NCBI RefSeq assembly: GCF_900009145.1
Contig: NZ_LN889813.1
Location: 11,929-75,928 of the forward strand
DNA length: 64,000 nucleotides
Direction of reading: 5' to 3'
Source: Planktothrix tepida PCC 9214
GTDB lineage: Bacteria; Cyanobacteriota; Cyanobacteriia; Cyanobacteriales; Microcoleaceae
Shown here in pieces: positions 38,092 to 48,000 of this stretch. Made by a program: the position numbers and the translations under genes. Every line of letters begins with the position of its first letter. The stretch's first letter is position 1. The notes under the pieces were generated by a model. It ran no database searches, was not told the DNA's origin, and saw nothing but the letters and a program-made list of their open reading frames with translations.

Positions 38092-38291
38092 AAGTCATGT
38101 TGCGTCGTCATACAAATGGGCATTTAATGGTTTATGTTGCTAAGAAAGACTTAGAAGAAGAAGTTGTCAGTGAACGTGTTGAATCATCGGGGAAAATTTT
38201 AACCTTAGCCAATGGTTGGGAGTTGGAAATTTCTAATTCACAAGAACCGTTAAAACTCCCTCAAACTGTTGAAGCCAAGCGCCTAAATTAA
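38088..38291 (+). CDS. nifT: NifT/FixU family protein
   Basis: A 67-residue NifT: MKVMLRRHTNGHLMVYVAKKDLEEEVV, then LTLANGWELEI. The family is common in nif clusters, with no essential function shown. It overlaps nifZ by four bases. Confidence 0.92.
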   Translation: MKVMLRRHTNGHLMVYVAKKDLEEEVVSERVESSGKILTLANGWELEISNSQEPLKLPQTVEAKRLN

Positions 38292-38352
38292 ACAGGTGCA
38301 AACGGAATTTTAATTCCTTAAAAACAGGGATTAAATTGTTTTAATTTTTGAT

Positions 38353-38411
38353 TGTAGGGGTTGGGTAATCCAACCCAGATTCCTAGAAGGTTGAGTAACC
38401 CAATCCCTACA
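38353..38411. repeat. P60 palindromic repeat, copy 3
   Basis: Starts TGTAGGGGTTGGGTAATCC and ends TAACCCAATCCCTACA, with CCTAGAAGG in the centre. It lies between nifT and the NifO-like gene. Confidence 0.85.
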
Positions 38412-38463
38412 GGTTGTTATACAAAGTTGAAAATAAATTGAAGAGGAGGCAATATCAATCACA

Positions 38464-38892
38464 ATGGTTCATATCATTTTCTATGAAAAACCGGGTTGTA
38501 TTAATAATACGAAACAGAAAACTTTGTTAGTAGCAGCCGGTCATCAAGTTGAGGCGCGTAATCTTTTAACAACGCCTTGGACTGTGGAAGGTTTGCGCCC
38601 GTTTTTCGGGAGTTTACCTGTCAGTGAGTGGTTTAATTTGAGTGCGCCTGCGATTAAGTCGGGAGACGTAATACTGGATGAATTGGATGAAATAACAGCC
38701 CTAGAATTAATGTTAGCTGACCCCTTGTTAATTCGTCGCCCTTTGATGCAGGTAGGTGATATATTTTCTGTTGGGTTTAATCCTGAAAAAATTGATGTTT
38801 GGCTGGGTTTGACCCCCATTGCTAAAACGATAACAAACTTAGAAACCTGTCCCCGTAGTCATACTGAAAAAACTTGTCAATCTTCTCAGTAA
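38464..38892 (+). CDS. Nitrogenase-associated ArsC-family protein (NifO-like)
   Basis: A 142-residue thioredoxin-fold protein of the ArsC/Spx type. IIFYEKPGCINNTKQKTLL carries a single Cys at the usual active-site place. GLRPFFGSLPVSEWFNLSAPAIK and PLLIRRPLMQVGDIFSVGF match the nitrogenase-associated subgroup that includes NifO of Azotobacter. The role is not well defined; NifO affects molybdenum or nitrate-related control in Azotobacter. Further Cys lie in the C-terminal tail (ETCPRS, KTCQSSQ). It lies 172 bases after nifT. Confidence 0.8.
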   Translation: MVHIIFYEKPGCINNTKQKTLLVAAGHQVEARNLLTTPWTVEGLRPFFGSLPVSEWFNLSAPAIKSGDVILDELDEITALELMLADPLLIRRPLMQVGDIFSVGFNPEKIDVWLGLTPIAKTITNLETCPRSHTEKTCQSSQ

Positions 38893-38897
38893 TTGAA

Positions 38898-38929
38898 GCG
38901 ATAGCCTTCGGCTGGGCGGAGCCCATCGC
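38898..38929. repeat. GC-rich palindromic repeat
   Basis: GCGATAGCCTTCGGCTGGG followed by CGGAGCCCATCGC. It contains nested arms (AGCC/GGCT and GGGC/GCCC), begins GCGAT and ends ATCGC. It resembles the insert inside the repeat at 6998. Confidence 0.65.
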
Positions 38930-38945
38930 AATTCTAAATCTTTCA

Positions 38946-39005
38946 GCTAGGGGTTGAGTTTTCCCAATCCATAACCCTAGAGGGTTGGGCAACCCAACCC
39001 CTACA
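38946..39005. repeat. P60 palindromic repeat, copy 4
   Basis: Starts GCTAGGGGTTGAGTTTTCCC and ends GGGCAACCCAACCCCTACA, nearest to copy 1 in its right half. It lies between the NifO-like gene and fdxB. Confidence 0.85.
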
Positions 39006-39170
39006 AATTGTGATTCCAATTTTTCTAAAACTAAAATTAGATTTCTCTATAATTTTTATCAAAAATCTCTTTACTTTTTTAAAAAAGTGAGTTAAAATAA
39101 ATCTATAGTTTGAGTTGAGCAGTATTTAAACAATTCAACCCTTTATCTATTGGGAATCTGAGGAATCATT

Positions 39171-39467
39171 ATGGCAACATTAACAGGATTAACACGCGGG
39201 GGTAAAACCTGGACGCCTCAATTTATTACTGCCATTAATTATGCAAAATGCTTAGGTTGTGGCAGATGCTTAAAGGTTTGTGGTCAAGATGTTCTAGGAC
39301 TACAAGCACTGAATGAGGAAGGAGAATTTGTGGAGGACGAGGAAGACGAAGAATTTGAACGTAAAGTGATGACGATTGTTAATATTGATAACTGTATTGG
39401 CTGTGAAGCTTGTTCACGGGCTTGTCCTAAACAATGTCACACTCATAGTGCTTACGAGCAAAACTAA
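39171..39467 (+). CDS. fdxB: Nif-specific ferredoxin III (FdxB)
   Basis: A 98-residue ferredoxin with two [4Fe-4S] motifs, [15 protein letters not shown] near residue 29 and [15 protein letters not shown] near 76, separated by an acidic loop ([15 protein letters not shown]). This layout and the start [15 protein letters not shown] are typical of the nif-specific ferredoxin III family. It may donate electrons to NifB or NifH. Because fdxN is absent beside nifB, it is the obvious candidate donor for NifB here, by inference. Confidence 0.92.
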   Translation: MATLTGLTRGGKTWTPQFITAINYAKCLGCGRCLKVCGQDVLGLQALNEEGEFVEDEEDEEFERKVMTIVNIDNCIGCEACSRACPKQCHTHSAYEQN

Positions 39468-39976
39468 GGAGGAAGAAGAATCAGATTGCTAAAAATCTAT
39501 GTATGATTTTTGACAAAAAATTGTAGGGGTTGGGAAACCCCTACAATAAAATCAGCAGTTCAACACTAGAATTGTGATAACAACTTGTTGTTGCACTTTA
39601 GCCCTAAAAATAGGTGCTGAATTCCCAACAACGCACTTTTTTATATCGACCTTGATCAAGAGAATTTGAGCTTAAATTTTTCTATATACAAAGAATAAAT
39701 GATTAACTGAAAATAGGCTGAATTTTCTCCAGAAACAGTATTCATCAACGTTCTTGCAATCAATCTGATCATCCCACTGGGGGCTGTTGTTTCAATCTTC
39801 GTCAGCAGCCCCCTATAGAAAAGCGTAAAAATGCTTACCATGAACACAAATTATCAAATAATATTGTTACTTTACTAAAAATCATAAATAGCGTTTTTTT
39901 GCTTAACTGTTCCAGCAAGAAAAAAAATTCCGAGTTTGATCTCATATCCCAAAACCCAAATATTTCAGATTGGTTT
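39468..39976. promoter_or_regulatory. Region upstream of cnfR
   Basis: 509 bases. They hold a 26-base perfect palindrome at 39521-39546 (TTGTAGGGGTTGG with its complement), a shortened P60-type repeat that may end the fdxB transcript. The rest is AT-rich, with no convincing gene on either strand. The cnfR promoter should lie here. Confidence 0.5.
39521..39546. repeat. Short P60-type palindrome, copy 5
   Basis: TTGTAGGGGTTGG and its near-complement AAACCCCTACAA form a hairpin 54 bases past the fdxB stop. It retains only the outer arms of the P60 repeat. Confidence 0.85.
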
Positions 39977-41563
39977 ATGGCTTATAAAATCCCTGGTCAT
40001 TGTCTGGCTTGTGATACCTGTCGCCCTGTTTGCCCAACGGGTGCAGTTCAAATCAAGGACAATCATTATTGGATCGATCCCAACCTTTGTAATAATTGCG
40101 AAGGCTATTATTCTGAACCTCAATGTTTAATGTTGTGTCCAATTTCTTGTCCTCTACCCTCTGAATCGAAAAAAGGGAGATATAAAGCAGAACTCAGACC
40201 AGTAACTAGCCCATCTTTATTTGCGAATGGGAAAAATCATCCGTTTGCCTCTTCTATGGTGATGTGGGAATTGTGTAACTTATTAACACAGCGACAATCC
40301 TTGGATTGGAAATTTGATGAGGTTGGGGAGCCTTATTATGAACGACGAGTCAATGGCGGACGGGGAATGATTACGTTACGAATGAGTGATCATTCTATCG
40401 GAGAACTCGCACTAACTGGGATTCAGTCTTTCGATATTCGAGCCGCTTGTATGCACTTAATTTATGCGGCTCATGCAACCGCGTTAGAAAAGCCTTGGGA
40501 AGAAGAGTTTATCATTAGCGATCGCCAAATTGAAGAATATTTAGAGTTAGATAAACGGAAAGATCTCAGCAAAGCCACTAAACTTTCCCTGATTCGTAAA
40601 ATTGCGGAACAACCTTGTTTTATTACCGGGTCTATTAACTGGCCAAAGCAAGGAAAAGTGAATAAATTTTTAATTGTCAATAGTCCCTTATGGCATCTCA
40701 CTGAAGTTCAACATCATTTTCAAGAAGATGAGATGGGATGTAAATATTTAGTGGGTTTAACCTTCAAAATCAAAGCTGGAATTTGGGCAAAATATTTTTT
40801 AAACCAACAAGGTTGTAAAGAACAAACTGCCTTTTATCAATATGGCATTCTACCCCAATCCCTTTTAAGTATTGTGATGAGTATTTGGCAACAACATGAA
40901 GGGGCTGTTCGGATGATGCTGTGGCTGTTATTTAAAACCAAAATGGGCAAAGAACAACGGATTACTGTCCCCAAATTAATGCGAGTTGCTTACGGAGAAG
41001 AGAAATTAACCTTTGCTTCCCAAAGACGAGAAGAGCGCAAGCGGCTTTTACGAACCTTTGAAAGAGATTTAGAATGTTTAAATCATTATGGATTAAAACC
41101 CGTTTTTGATTCAGTGACTTATCCCCCTGAAATTCAACCGTTATGGGCAAAGTTAGGCGAACTTCCCGATGATGCTGATGCCGCCCTAGATTTTTGGATT
41201 CAGGATGGAAGTAATGAAACCCGAATTACTGATGCTAGTCCTCGCGGTAAATGGAATTTATTGATGAATGCCCGGATTTTATGGTTTGAACTTCCGGTAG
41301 ATTGGGAACAACGAATGAAAACCCCAAAACAGCAACAACGAGGGACTCAGACCCGAAAAATTAAGTTAAAGCCGGAGATGAATCTTTTACCTGAACAAAT
41401 TGTTACGGCTCGTAAACAGCAAGGGATGAGTCAGAGGGAGTTGGCGAGAATCACAGGTAAGAGCCAAAGTTGGATTCGCGATTTAGAGAACGGTCGTTTA
41501 TCCGCAAAATTTTCAGATCAAACCCTCTTACGAAAAGTATTAGGCTTAAACAAAAATCATTAA
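39977..41563 (+). CDS. cnfR: nif activator CnfR (PatB-type ferredoxin-HTH regulator)
   Basis: About 528 residues from ATG 39977; a TTG start at 39899 would add 26 residues, but homologues begin MAY. The N-terminus is a bacterial ferredoxin domain: CLACDTCRPVCPTGAVQI and CNNCEGYYSEPQCLMLCPISCP, two [4Fe-4S] sites, probably oxygen-sensing. A large central region follows. The C-terminus has an XRE-type helix-turn-helix (VTARKQQGMSQRELARITGKSQSWIRDLENGR, about residues 473-505). In Leptolyngbya, CnfR is the master activator of nif genes under micro-oxic conditions; in Anabaena, PatB/CnfR1 acts in heterocysts. It ends the plus-strand nif run. Confidence 0.93.
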   Translation: MAYKIPGHCLACDTCRPVCPTGAVQIKDNHYWIDPNLCNNCEGYYSEPQCLMLCPISCPLPSESKKGRYKAELRPVTSPSLFANGKNHPFASSMVMWELCNLLTQRQSLDWKFDEVGEPYYERRVNGGRGMITLRMSDHSIGELALTGIQSFDIRAACMHLIYAAHATALEKPWEEEFIISDRQIEEYLELDKRKDLSKATKLSLIRKIAEQPCFITGSINWPKQGKVNKFLIVNSPLWHLTEVQHHFQEDEMGCKYLVGLTFKIKAGIWAKYFLNQQGCKEQTAFYQYGILPQSLLSIVMSIWQQHEGAVRMMLWLLFKTKMGKEQRITVPKLMRVAYGEEKLTFASQRREERKRLLRTFERDLECLNHYGLKPVFDSVTYPPEIQPLWAKLGELPDDADAALDFWIQDGSNETRITDASPRGKWNLLMNARILWFELPVDWEQRMKTPKQQQRGTQTRKIKLKPEMNLLPEQIVTARKQQGMSQRELARITGKSQSWIRDLENGRLSAKFSDQTLLRKVLGLNKNH

Positions 41564-41939
41564 AGCGTTGATGGGATTGAAAGCCTATTCCATATTCTCT
41601 TTCTAAATTCCGTTAAACTCCTTTCTGGCTTCAAAATTCCCCTCTCCCTTCCCTGTTCCAGAGAAGGTTTTTTTATTTGAATAAATAAAATTTAAACCCG
41701 GAAATTTTACGAATAATAACGTTGGCCGTGAAACCACTTGTTGAATTGTCACATCCGTTACATAATAGAATCCGTCTTTCCCCTTAATCGAGGACAGACT
41801 TTGGGGACGCGAAAATAACTGGAATAATCTCCCCGGTGAGAACCGACTTTAATAGAGATAGTAATGATATCAAGATCATTCTCATCCTAGTCGCACCCAA
41901 ACCTTCCATCTAAATCATCAACCCAGAGGAGAGGTTGAC
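41564..41939. other. Non-coding stretch after cnfR
   Basis: 376 bases with no gene seen. A weak hairpin (CCTTCCC ... GAGAAGG) followed by seven T at about 41653-41677 could end the cnfR transcript. The last bases contain GAGGAGAGG, the ribosome site of the next gene. Confidence 0.4.
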
Positions 41940-42266
41940 ATGAAAATTATTCAAGGATACAACCCATTACAACCTGTTTCCCTAACGAAAATCCGTAAAG
42001 TCAGGGGCGTAACTATTGTTGAAAAATCAGGTGATCATCTGTATGTATTACCCGATGAACAAAACGCTAAACCTGTATCAGAATTTAATAAAATTAGCTC
42101 TTTTGATATTAACAATTGGGCAGAAACAGCAACGGATTTAGATGGATTCTACTTCATTAATGCCATTACTCAAACAGGAAACTATTTGGGTTCTGAGCTA
42201 AATGATATCATCCTGGGACTCAAATTTAGAGGATTAGCAACTTACGTTTCGGCGGAGCAATCCTAA
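41940..42266 (+). CDS. Unknown protein downstream of cnfR (108 aa)
   Basis: A 108-residue soluble protein with the strong ribosome site GAGGAGAGG before its ATG. No membrane segment, no cysteine. The start MKIIQGYNPLQPVSLTKIRKVRG and the segment FDINNWAETATDLDGFYFINAI give a mixed alpha/beta pattern. I do not recognise the family. It lies 376 bases after cnfR on the same strand and 126 bases before another small unknown gene, so the pair may be one unit; a nif link is only positional. Confidence 0.6.
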   Translation: MKIIQGYNPLQPVSLTKIRKVRGVTIVEKSGDHLYVLPDEQNAKPVSEFNKISSFDINNWAETATDLDGFYFINAITQTGNYLGSELNDIILGLKFRGLATYVSAEQS

Positions 42267-42392
42267 CGAAAATTTTCATCCTTGGACTCTGCACCCCTCT
42301 AATTTTACCCCTCAAAGGTAAACCCACATCAAAATTGTCCTGATAGGGAATTAGAAGGGTGTACTAATAAGCATTTGCTTGAAGAGGGAAGG

Positions 42393-42596
42393 ATGAATAA
42401 AGTATCATTAGGTACATCTACTGAGATTCAGCGTATTGTTAACAAAATTTACGCCACAGGTCAAATTACTCGCGCTGACCAACAAGGATTAACGTCTTTA
42501 ATTTTTTCTGACCAAGTTTTAGGCTTAAAAGAGTGTCAACAAATTAGTGAAATTATTACTCGGTTACATCGGGGATGGTTAAGAGTAGTTGATTAA
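42393..42596 (+). CDS. Unknown small helical protein (67 aa)
   Basis: I prefer ATG 42393, preceded by GAGGGAAGG, over a TTG at 42375. The 67-residue product is mostly helical: STEIQRIVNKIYATGQITRADQ, then LGLKECQQISEIITRLHRGWLRVVD. Proteins with the same short pattern (ATGQIT-AD, ending in G-L-VVD) recur in cyanobacteria, but I cannot assign a function. It is transcribed convergently with the rhodanese gene, whose stop is 19 bases away. Confidence 0.6.
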   Translation: MNKVSLGTSTEIQRIVNKIYATGQITRADQQGLTSLIFSDQVLGLKECQQISEIITRLHRGWLRVVD

Positions 42597-42615
42597 TATA
42601 GAAGCCACACAAAAA

Positions 42616-43098
42616 TTAGAGTTTAAAATGTTTACGCCAAGCGGTCATTCCTCCTTGCAAAACCACTAAATTTAATCCAGTTTTTTCTAATTTTTGATAG
42701 GCTTTAATAGAACGGGGGCCTAATTGACAATAAAGGATTAAAGTTGGTTTCTCGACAGGAGAAATGCTATAGGTTTTAGCAATTTCTTGGATTTTTTCAA
42801 TTCCTTTTCCCTGTTCAATTTCAGTGATCGGAACTAAAATACTATTAGGAATATGATCCTCTTCATATTCTTCAGGCGATCGCACATCAATAAAAATCAC
42901 AGATTTCAAATCTTTTTGGCTCAGTTCTTCTACCGTTACTTCAGGGGTATTGAAGCTTTTTACAAAAGTCACAACATCTAAATGGTTCATTTTGGCAATC
43001 AACGTTAATGAAATCATACCCACTCCTAGAACCATTAATATCAGAACTAAAGGATAAAACCAGCGTTTATTCGTCTTAATGTTAAAATTAGGATTCAT
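42616..43098 (-). CDS. Membrane-anchored rhodanese-like protein
   Basis: About 160 residues from ATG 43098, which has GGAG eight bases upstream (the ATG at 43104 is too close to that site). An N-terminal membrane segment (PLVLILMVLGVGMISLTLI) precedes a rhodanese domain (about 50-160): VIFIDVRSPEEYEEDHIPNSI and the active-site loop YCQLGPRS with catalytic Cys. It may transfer sulfur or handle thiol oxidation at the membrane. It overlaps the upstream hydroxylase gene by 11 bases, so the two are coupled. Confidence 0.82.
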   Translation of the reverse strand: MNPNFNIKTNKRWFYPLVLILMVLGVGMISLTLIAKMNHLDVVTFVKSFNTPEVTVEELSQKDLKSVIFIDVRSPEEYEEDHIPNSILVPITEIEQGKGIEKIQEIAKTYSISPVEKPTLILYCQLGPRSIKAYQKLEKTGLNLVVLQGGMTAWRKHFKL

Positions 43099-43861
43099 AG
43101 TCATATCTCCGAAACGGATAAATTAACTGTCCTAAATATCCCCTCGGAATTGATTGTTTAATTCCATAGGAATTAGGAATTTTAGATGGAGAAAAATACA
43201 GAGTTCCAAATAGCCAGTCAATCAAGGGTAATTGTGCTGCTAAATTTCTGGTTTCCATTTCTGCTTCTTGAATATGATGCCAATGATGAAATTGAGGAGT
43301 TGCAATTATCCATTTTAATCCTGCAATTTTTAAGCGGATATTGGCATGAATATAAAATGCAACCACGACCGAAAATAAGGCATAAATTCCCCAAGTTTCA
43401 GCACTAAACCCTAAAATAACTAAAGGGATTACTTGGAAAAATTTGGTAAATATTTGATCTACTGGATGGACTCGCACCGTTGCTAACCAGTCAATGGATT
43501 CAATACTATGATGTACAGCATGAAATTTCCACAACTCAGGAACCGTATGTAACAATCGGTGAGCAAAATAATACCCTAAATCTGCAATCACAATTGCTTC
43601 TATCAGTTGGAATACAATGGGTTGAGCCGAAATTGTCTCTTGCCATTTGAGATGTAATAAAGGAGTAACTAAAATAGTTCCTATTCCTAAGCTCAAAGAC
43701 AATCCTACTTTTCCCACAAAATGACCGATAAAAAAATAGGTGAGATCTGTTAACCAACCGGGTCTAAAAATTCGTTGACGGTGCAAATAAAACAACTGTT
43801 CTAGGGGAATAAAAATCAGACCCAGAATCAGTAACCCCTTTAAAAGCTCAAGGATTAACAT
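43088..43861 (-). CDS. Fatty acid hydroxylase / sterol desaturase family protein
   Basis: A 257-residue membrane protein with several hydrophobic segments and the di-iron His motifs HRLLH near residue 104, HAVHH near 117 and FHHWHH near 199. This identifies the superfamily of membrane-bound di-iron hydroxylases and desaturases; the substrate, a lipid or carotenoid-type molecule, cannot be told. Its 3' end overlaps the rhodanese start. Confidence 0.85.
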   Translation of the reverse strand: MLILELLKGLLILGLIFIPLEQLFYLHRQRIFRPGWLTDLTYFFIGHFVGKVGLSLSLGIGTILVTPLLHLKWQETISAQPIVFQLIEAIVIADLGYYFAHRLLHTVPELWKFHAVHHSIESIDWLATVRVHPVDQIFTKFFQVIPLVILGFSAETWGIYALFSVVVAFYIHANIRLKIAGLKWIIATPQFHHWHHIQEAEMETRNLAAQLPLIDWLFGTLYFSPSKIPNSYGIKQSIPRGYLGQLIYPFRRYDYES

Positions 43862-43867
43862 AAAGCT

Positions 43868-44476
43868 TTATTTATTAATATTAACTGAAGGTTCAACACA
43901 GGTAGGAATCCCATTTTTTAAGATCGGTTCTGGGACAAGTTGACGTTCGTTGGGAGGAACTCGACAAATAATTGATTGGGTTGTCCCTAAATCAGAATGA
44001 TTGGTTTTGGAAGGAGGAGAAATTAAAAAAACAGCACCTATGTAGCCACTGATACCTTTCGCTTCAGGAAGAGGTTGAGCATAGCTAAAGGCTGCATTTT
44101 TAGTAGTGCGAACTGAATATTGATAGGAATTTGTTTGGGTTTTAATGCCTATTCCCAAAGGCTCAATCTGATTAGAAAAGCGACTATTTTCAGCAAAAAA
44201 AGCTTGTTGTCCTTTATTAATAGAACCTAAATATTGTTTGGCTTCACTGCTTTTAGCTGTATTGGCACAATTGCTAACGGGTGTTATCATCACCGCCAAG
44301 GTAATTAAGGCTAAAATTGCTAAAATTCCCGTCAATGAACCAAAGACAAGCCATTTCATCAAAAATAAGGCAAACTTTAGAGTTTTTTGACGGGACGTTA
44401 CAGTTGAATTTTCTAGTATTTTTTCTTCAGAAGTGGTTAAGGGTGCAGATTTAGAGGGTTTGGATTTAAGTTGCAT
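43868..44476 (-). CDS. Type IV pilin-like G/H family protein
   Basis: A 202-residue protein with a hydrophobic segment at about 35-65 (ALFLMKWLVFGSLTGILAIL) and an extracytoplasmic domain. SSEAKQYLGSINKGQQAFFAENSRF and FSYAQPLPEAKGISGYIGAVFL match the cyanobacterial pilin-like G/H family. The long polar N-terminus before the membrane segment and the lack of a clear prepilin cleavage site make it a divergent, probably membrane-anchored member. Six bases separate its stop from the next gene's start, suggesting one operon with the hydroxylase and rhodanese. Confidence 0.75.
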   Translation of the reverse strand: MQLKSKPSKSAPLTTSEEKILENSTVTSRQKTLKFALFLMKWLVFGSLTGILAILALITLAVMITPVSNCANTAKSSEAKQYLGSINKGQQAFFAENSRFSNQIEPLGIGIKTQTNSYQYSVRTTKNAAFSYAQPLPEAKGISGYIGAVFLISPPSKTNHSDLGTTQSIICRVPPNERQLVPEPILKNGIPTCVEPSVNINK

Positions 44477-44617
44477 AGTTTCGTCTCCCTTAATAGTCTA
44501 TTTCCTGTTGACTCTAGCAAATGGTCAGGGAAATTTTGACAATCTCTGCAACTTTGTACAAAACTTTACATTTCAAGTGTAAATATTAGATAATTACGAT
44601 TTACCTTGCAGTAATTC

Positions 44618-45049
44618 TTACTCACAATATTGTAAAAACTGTTCGGGAAATAAAACTAATTTTCCTGACTTAAAATCTTCTAAAGGAACCCATAACGCTT
44701 TTTTCTTACGTTTCTTTTCCACAAATTCTAGTTCTTCCAGTTGATAAAATTTGACATCAACAAAATCACATCGATACAGTTGAATAAATTCATGTTGACT
44801 CTTTTTATCATACACAAAAATATTTTCTAAACATCCTAAATAGTGAATATTTGTTAATTCCGCTTGAATTTCTTCTTGAAATTCTCGTTTTAAGGCATCA
44901 AGGCTCAATTCTCCAAAATCAACCCCTCCTCCTAATGCTCGATAGAAGGTTTGTTTTTTAATGGGATCATAGCCTTGGGAAACAAAAATGCGATCGCCAT
45001 TTTGAATCAATCCTAGTGCTAAAACTCGAATTTTACTTGATTTAGACAT
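44618..45049 (-). CDS. Nudix hydrolase
   Basis: A 143-residue Nudix protein. The Nudix box is GGGVDFGELSLDALKREFQEEIQAEL with all catalytic Glu and Arg in place (residues about 40-65). The start RVLALGLIQNGDRIFVSQGYD is typical of hydrolases acting on nucleoside diphosphate derivatives; the actual substrate is not predictable. It is on the same strand as its neighbours but separated by 141 bases from the pilin-like gene. Confidence 0.85.
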   Translation of the reverse strand: MSKSSKIRVLALGLIQNGDRIFVSQGYDPIKKQTFYRALGGGVDFGELSLDALKREFQEEIQAELTNIHYLGCLENIFVYDKKSQHEFIQLYRCDFVDVKFYQLEELEFVEKKRKKKALWVPLEDFKSGKLVLFPEQFLQYCE

Positions 45050-45096
45050 AGCGGAAGAAAGAGTTTACTCAAAAATAGCCGATAAAATCCAGTTTT

Positions 45097-48000
45097 TCAA
45101 GGAGAACTCTTAAACTCATCACAAATCTTTTTATTTCTGCCACTAATATTAGGGTTTGTTTCTAAATAATCTTTAAGCTGAATACAAGCCTGAGTTAGCA
45201 AGCTATCAGTGTCTTGATTGATTTGATTAGTATCAATTTTCCAAATACTAATTCGACTAGGTTCAGATTTTTGAAGTCCTACTAATGTTTGACCATCCGG
45301 GCTAAAATTAACGGATAAAATAGGTTCTAAACTTGGCTTTAAAGTCGTAATTAAACTTCCATTAACATCCCAAAGCTTAATTGTACCATCTGCACTAGCA
45401 GAAGCTAAAATTTTACTATTAGGACTAAAATTAACTTCATAAATTGGTTTCCAATGTTTTCCTAAAACAACAGAAGTTTGTAAAGGTTTCCACGCCGAAT
45501 TTTGCTTTTTCCAAATGGCAATCGATTCTCCATCTTTAGAGGCTGCAATCCATTGACCATCGGGACTAAAACTCACAGAATTAAATCGAATTTGTGCACC
45601 TGTTAACGGCGGAATCAAATTTTTCTGATTAACATTCCATAATTTCACAGTTTTATCTTCACTGGCTGAAGCCAAAATTTGACTATCGGGACTAAAACTT
45701 AAGTCATTAATTGCGCCTTGATGACCTTTAAACGTTTGTTTTAAAGTTCCGTGAATATCCCAAATCTTAATACTCTGGTCATCACTAGCCGTTGCAATTA
45801 ACTGACTATCAGGACTAAAAACCACACTCCAAACAGGTGACTGATGAGGGAGAGTTATAAATTTTTCACTATCTATGTTCCAAATTCTAACTGTTTTATC
45901 CTGACTAGCGGATGCAATGCTTTTACCATCAGGACTAAAACTAACATTATTAACAGTATTTTGATGACCCCTGAAAGTTTTCTGTACCTCTCCATTTAAA
46001 GTCCATAAGACAACAACATCATCTTTAGTATCATCTTTTATGCGTAAATCCCGACCAGGAGAAGCCACTAAGTTACTATTTTGATGAGAAAAACTACTGC
46101 TATAAATTTTATAGTCCTTCAATTGGATAATTTTAGGTAATGCTTTTAAATTCCAGATTCTGACAGTACCATCTTTACTAGCAGAAAATAACCTTTCTTC
46201 CTGCTTAGAAAAACTGACTTGATTAATACTATCTTTGTGTCCTTGAAGGCTAGAAATCAATGAGCCTTCTTTTGTCCAGATTTTAATCATTTCATCGGTA
46301 CTTCCCGTTGCAATTAAACGACTATCTTGACTAAAAGCCACACTATTAACAGCCTGTTGATGTCCTTCTAAAGTTCTAATTAATTGACCGTCACGATTCC
46401 ATAATTTAACGGTTTTACCATCACTAGCAGATGCTATAATTTGACTATCTGGACTAAAACTAATGCTCCAAATCGGTTTAGAATGAGCCTTAATTGTTTG
46501 AATAAGTTTTCCCTGACGAGTCCAAAGATTAATGATGCCATCTTCACTCGATGAAGCAATTAGTTGACCATTGGGACTAAAAACAACACTCAAAACAGGT
46601 TTTTGATGTCCGTTTAACGTTTGAAGGAGGCGACCGTCTAAACTCCAAATTTTAACCGTTTTATCTTTACTAGCAGAGGCAATTTGTTGACCATCGGGAC
46701 TAAAACTAACCCATTTGACTTCATCAGTATGTCCTTGTAATGTTCTAATTAGAATTCCATTTTTTGTCCATAGTTTTATGGTATTATCCTTACTGGCAGA
46801 GGCAATGATTTGGCTATTGGGACTAAAGGTAACAAACCAAACAGATTTTTGATGCCCTTCTAAAGTTTTAATCAATTTACCTTTAGGAGTCCATATTTTA
46901 ATGGTTTGATCATCACTCGCAGAAGCAATCAATTGATTATCAGGACTAATACTAACACTTAAAACACTATTTTTTTGGTGTCCATCTAAAATATTTTGCT
47001 CTTGAATGACTTGAACAGCAAGACTTAATTTACTCTGGGTTTCTTGTTCAATGGCAGATTTAGGTCTTTGGGGGGATAAAAGCTTTCCGGCGGTGACTAA
47101 AGTTAATAAGGCTTCAAGCTGGTTATTTTCGGTTGTTAAAGCCGTATATTTAGTATTTTCTAACGCTAAATTAACTTGTTTATTTTTGCCTTCAGAAATT
47201 CTCCAAAACCCTAATGCGAGAGTAAATAAAAGTGCCATGCCACTGCCAATAATAATTGAACGAATAAACAATTGCCAGAGTTCTTTATTTTTGGCTTCCG
47301 CTTGTTTGCGTTTTTTCCGCTCTATATCTAATTCTTCTAAAATAACTAAACTGCGATTTTGACGAATTAAACTGACTAAATAATCATGTACCAGTTGATA
47401 TCGTTCAGCAGGAATTTCTGGTAAAATAAAGACTAAACCTGACAAAACAAAAATCTTGAGAACCGTATCTAAGTTTTCATTAATATTTTCAAAATGGTTT
47501 GCTAGTTCTTTAATTTCTCTGACTAAATCTGCACGGGTTTTTAAAGGACGAGTATTATTTTCATCGGTTAATAAATAAAGCACTAACTCAGCTAAACTTT
47601 TATTCGTTGAACCACAATCTCGAATTACCTCATCTAAATAATCTTCAACTAACTTTTGTTTTCGTCCCGCTTGTTGATATTGTTTTAAGGTGGTAATTCT
47701 TTGCGTTTGAAGTTGAGAACCCACTACTTGTAATTCTATGGGTCGAATATCTCCTGAGTCTTCCGCTAAATCTTCTACTAATTCCTCAATTAATGCAGGC
47801 TCGAGGACAAATTGTGTTCTTTCGGTTAAACTTTGAATCACCGATTTAGCTTCTTCCCGTGTAAAATTGCCAATATAAGCCAGAATATTTCGATCTAAAA
47901 TATTATTTCCAATAATTTCTAAATATCCTTGACGAGTACATTCTAATAAATATTGGATATAGTCTTCTCGCAAAGATAAAACAACTTTAACATAAGGAAT

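Noticed and set aside
39656..39847. Minus-strand 63-residue frame upstream of cnfR
   Set aside because: No convincing ribosome site or family, in an AT-rich promoter region.
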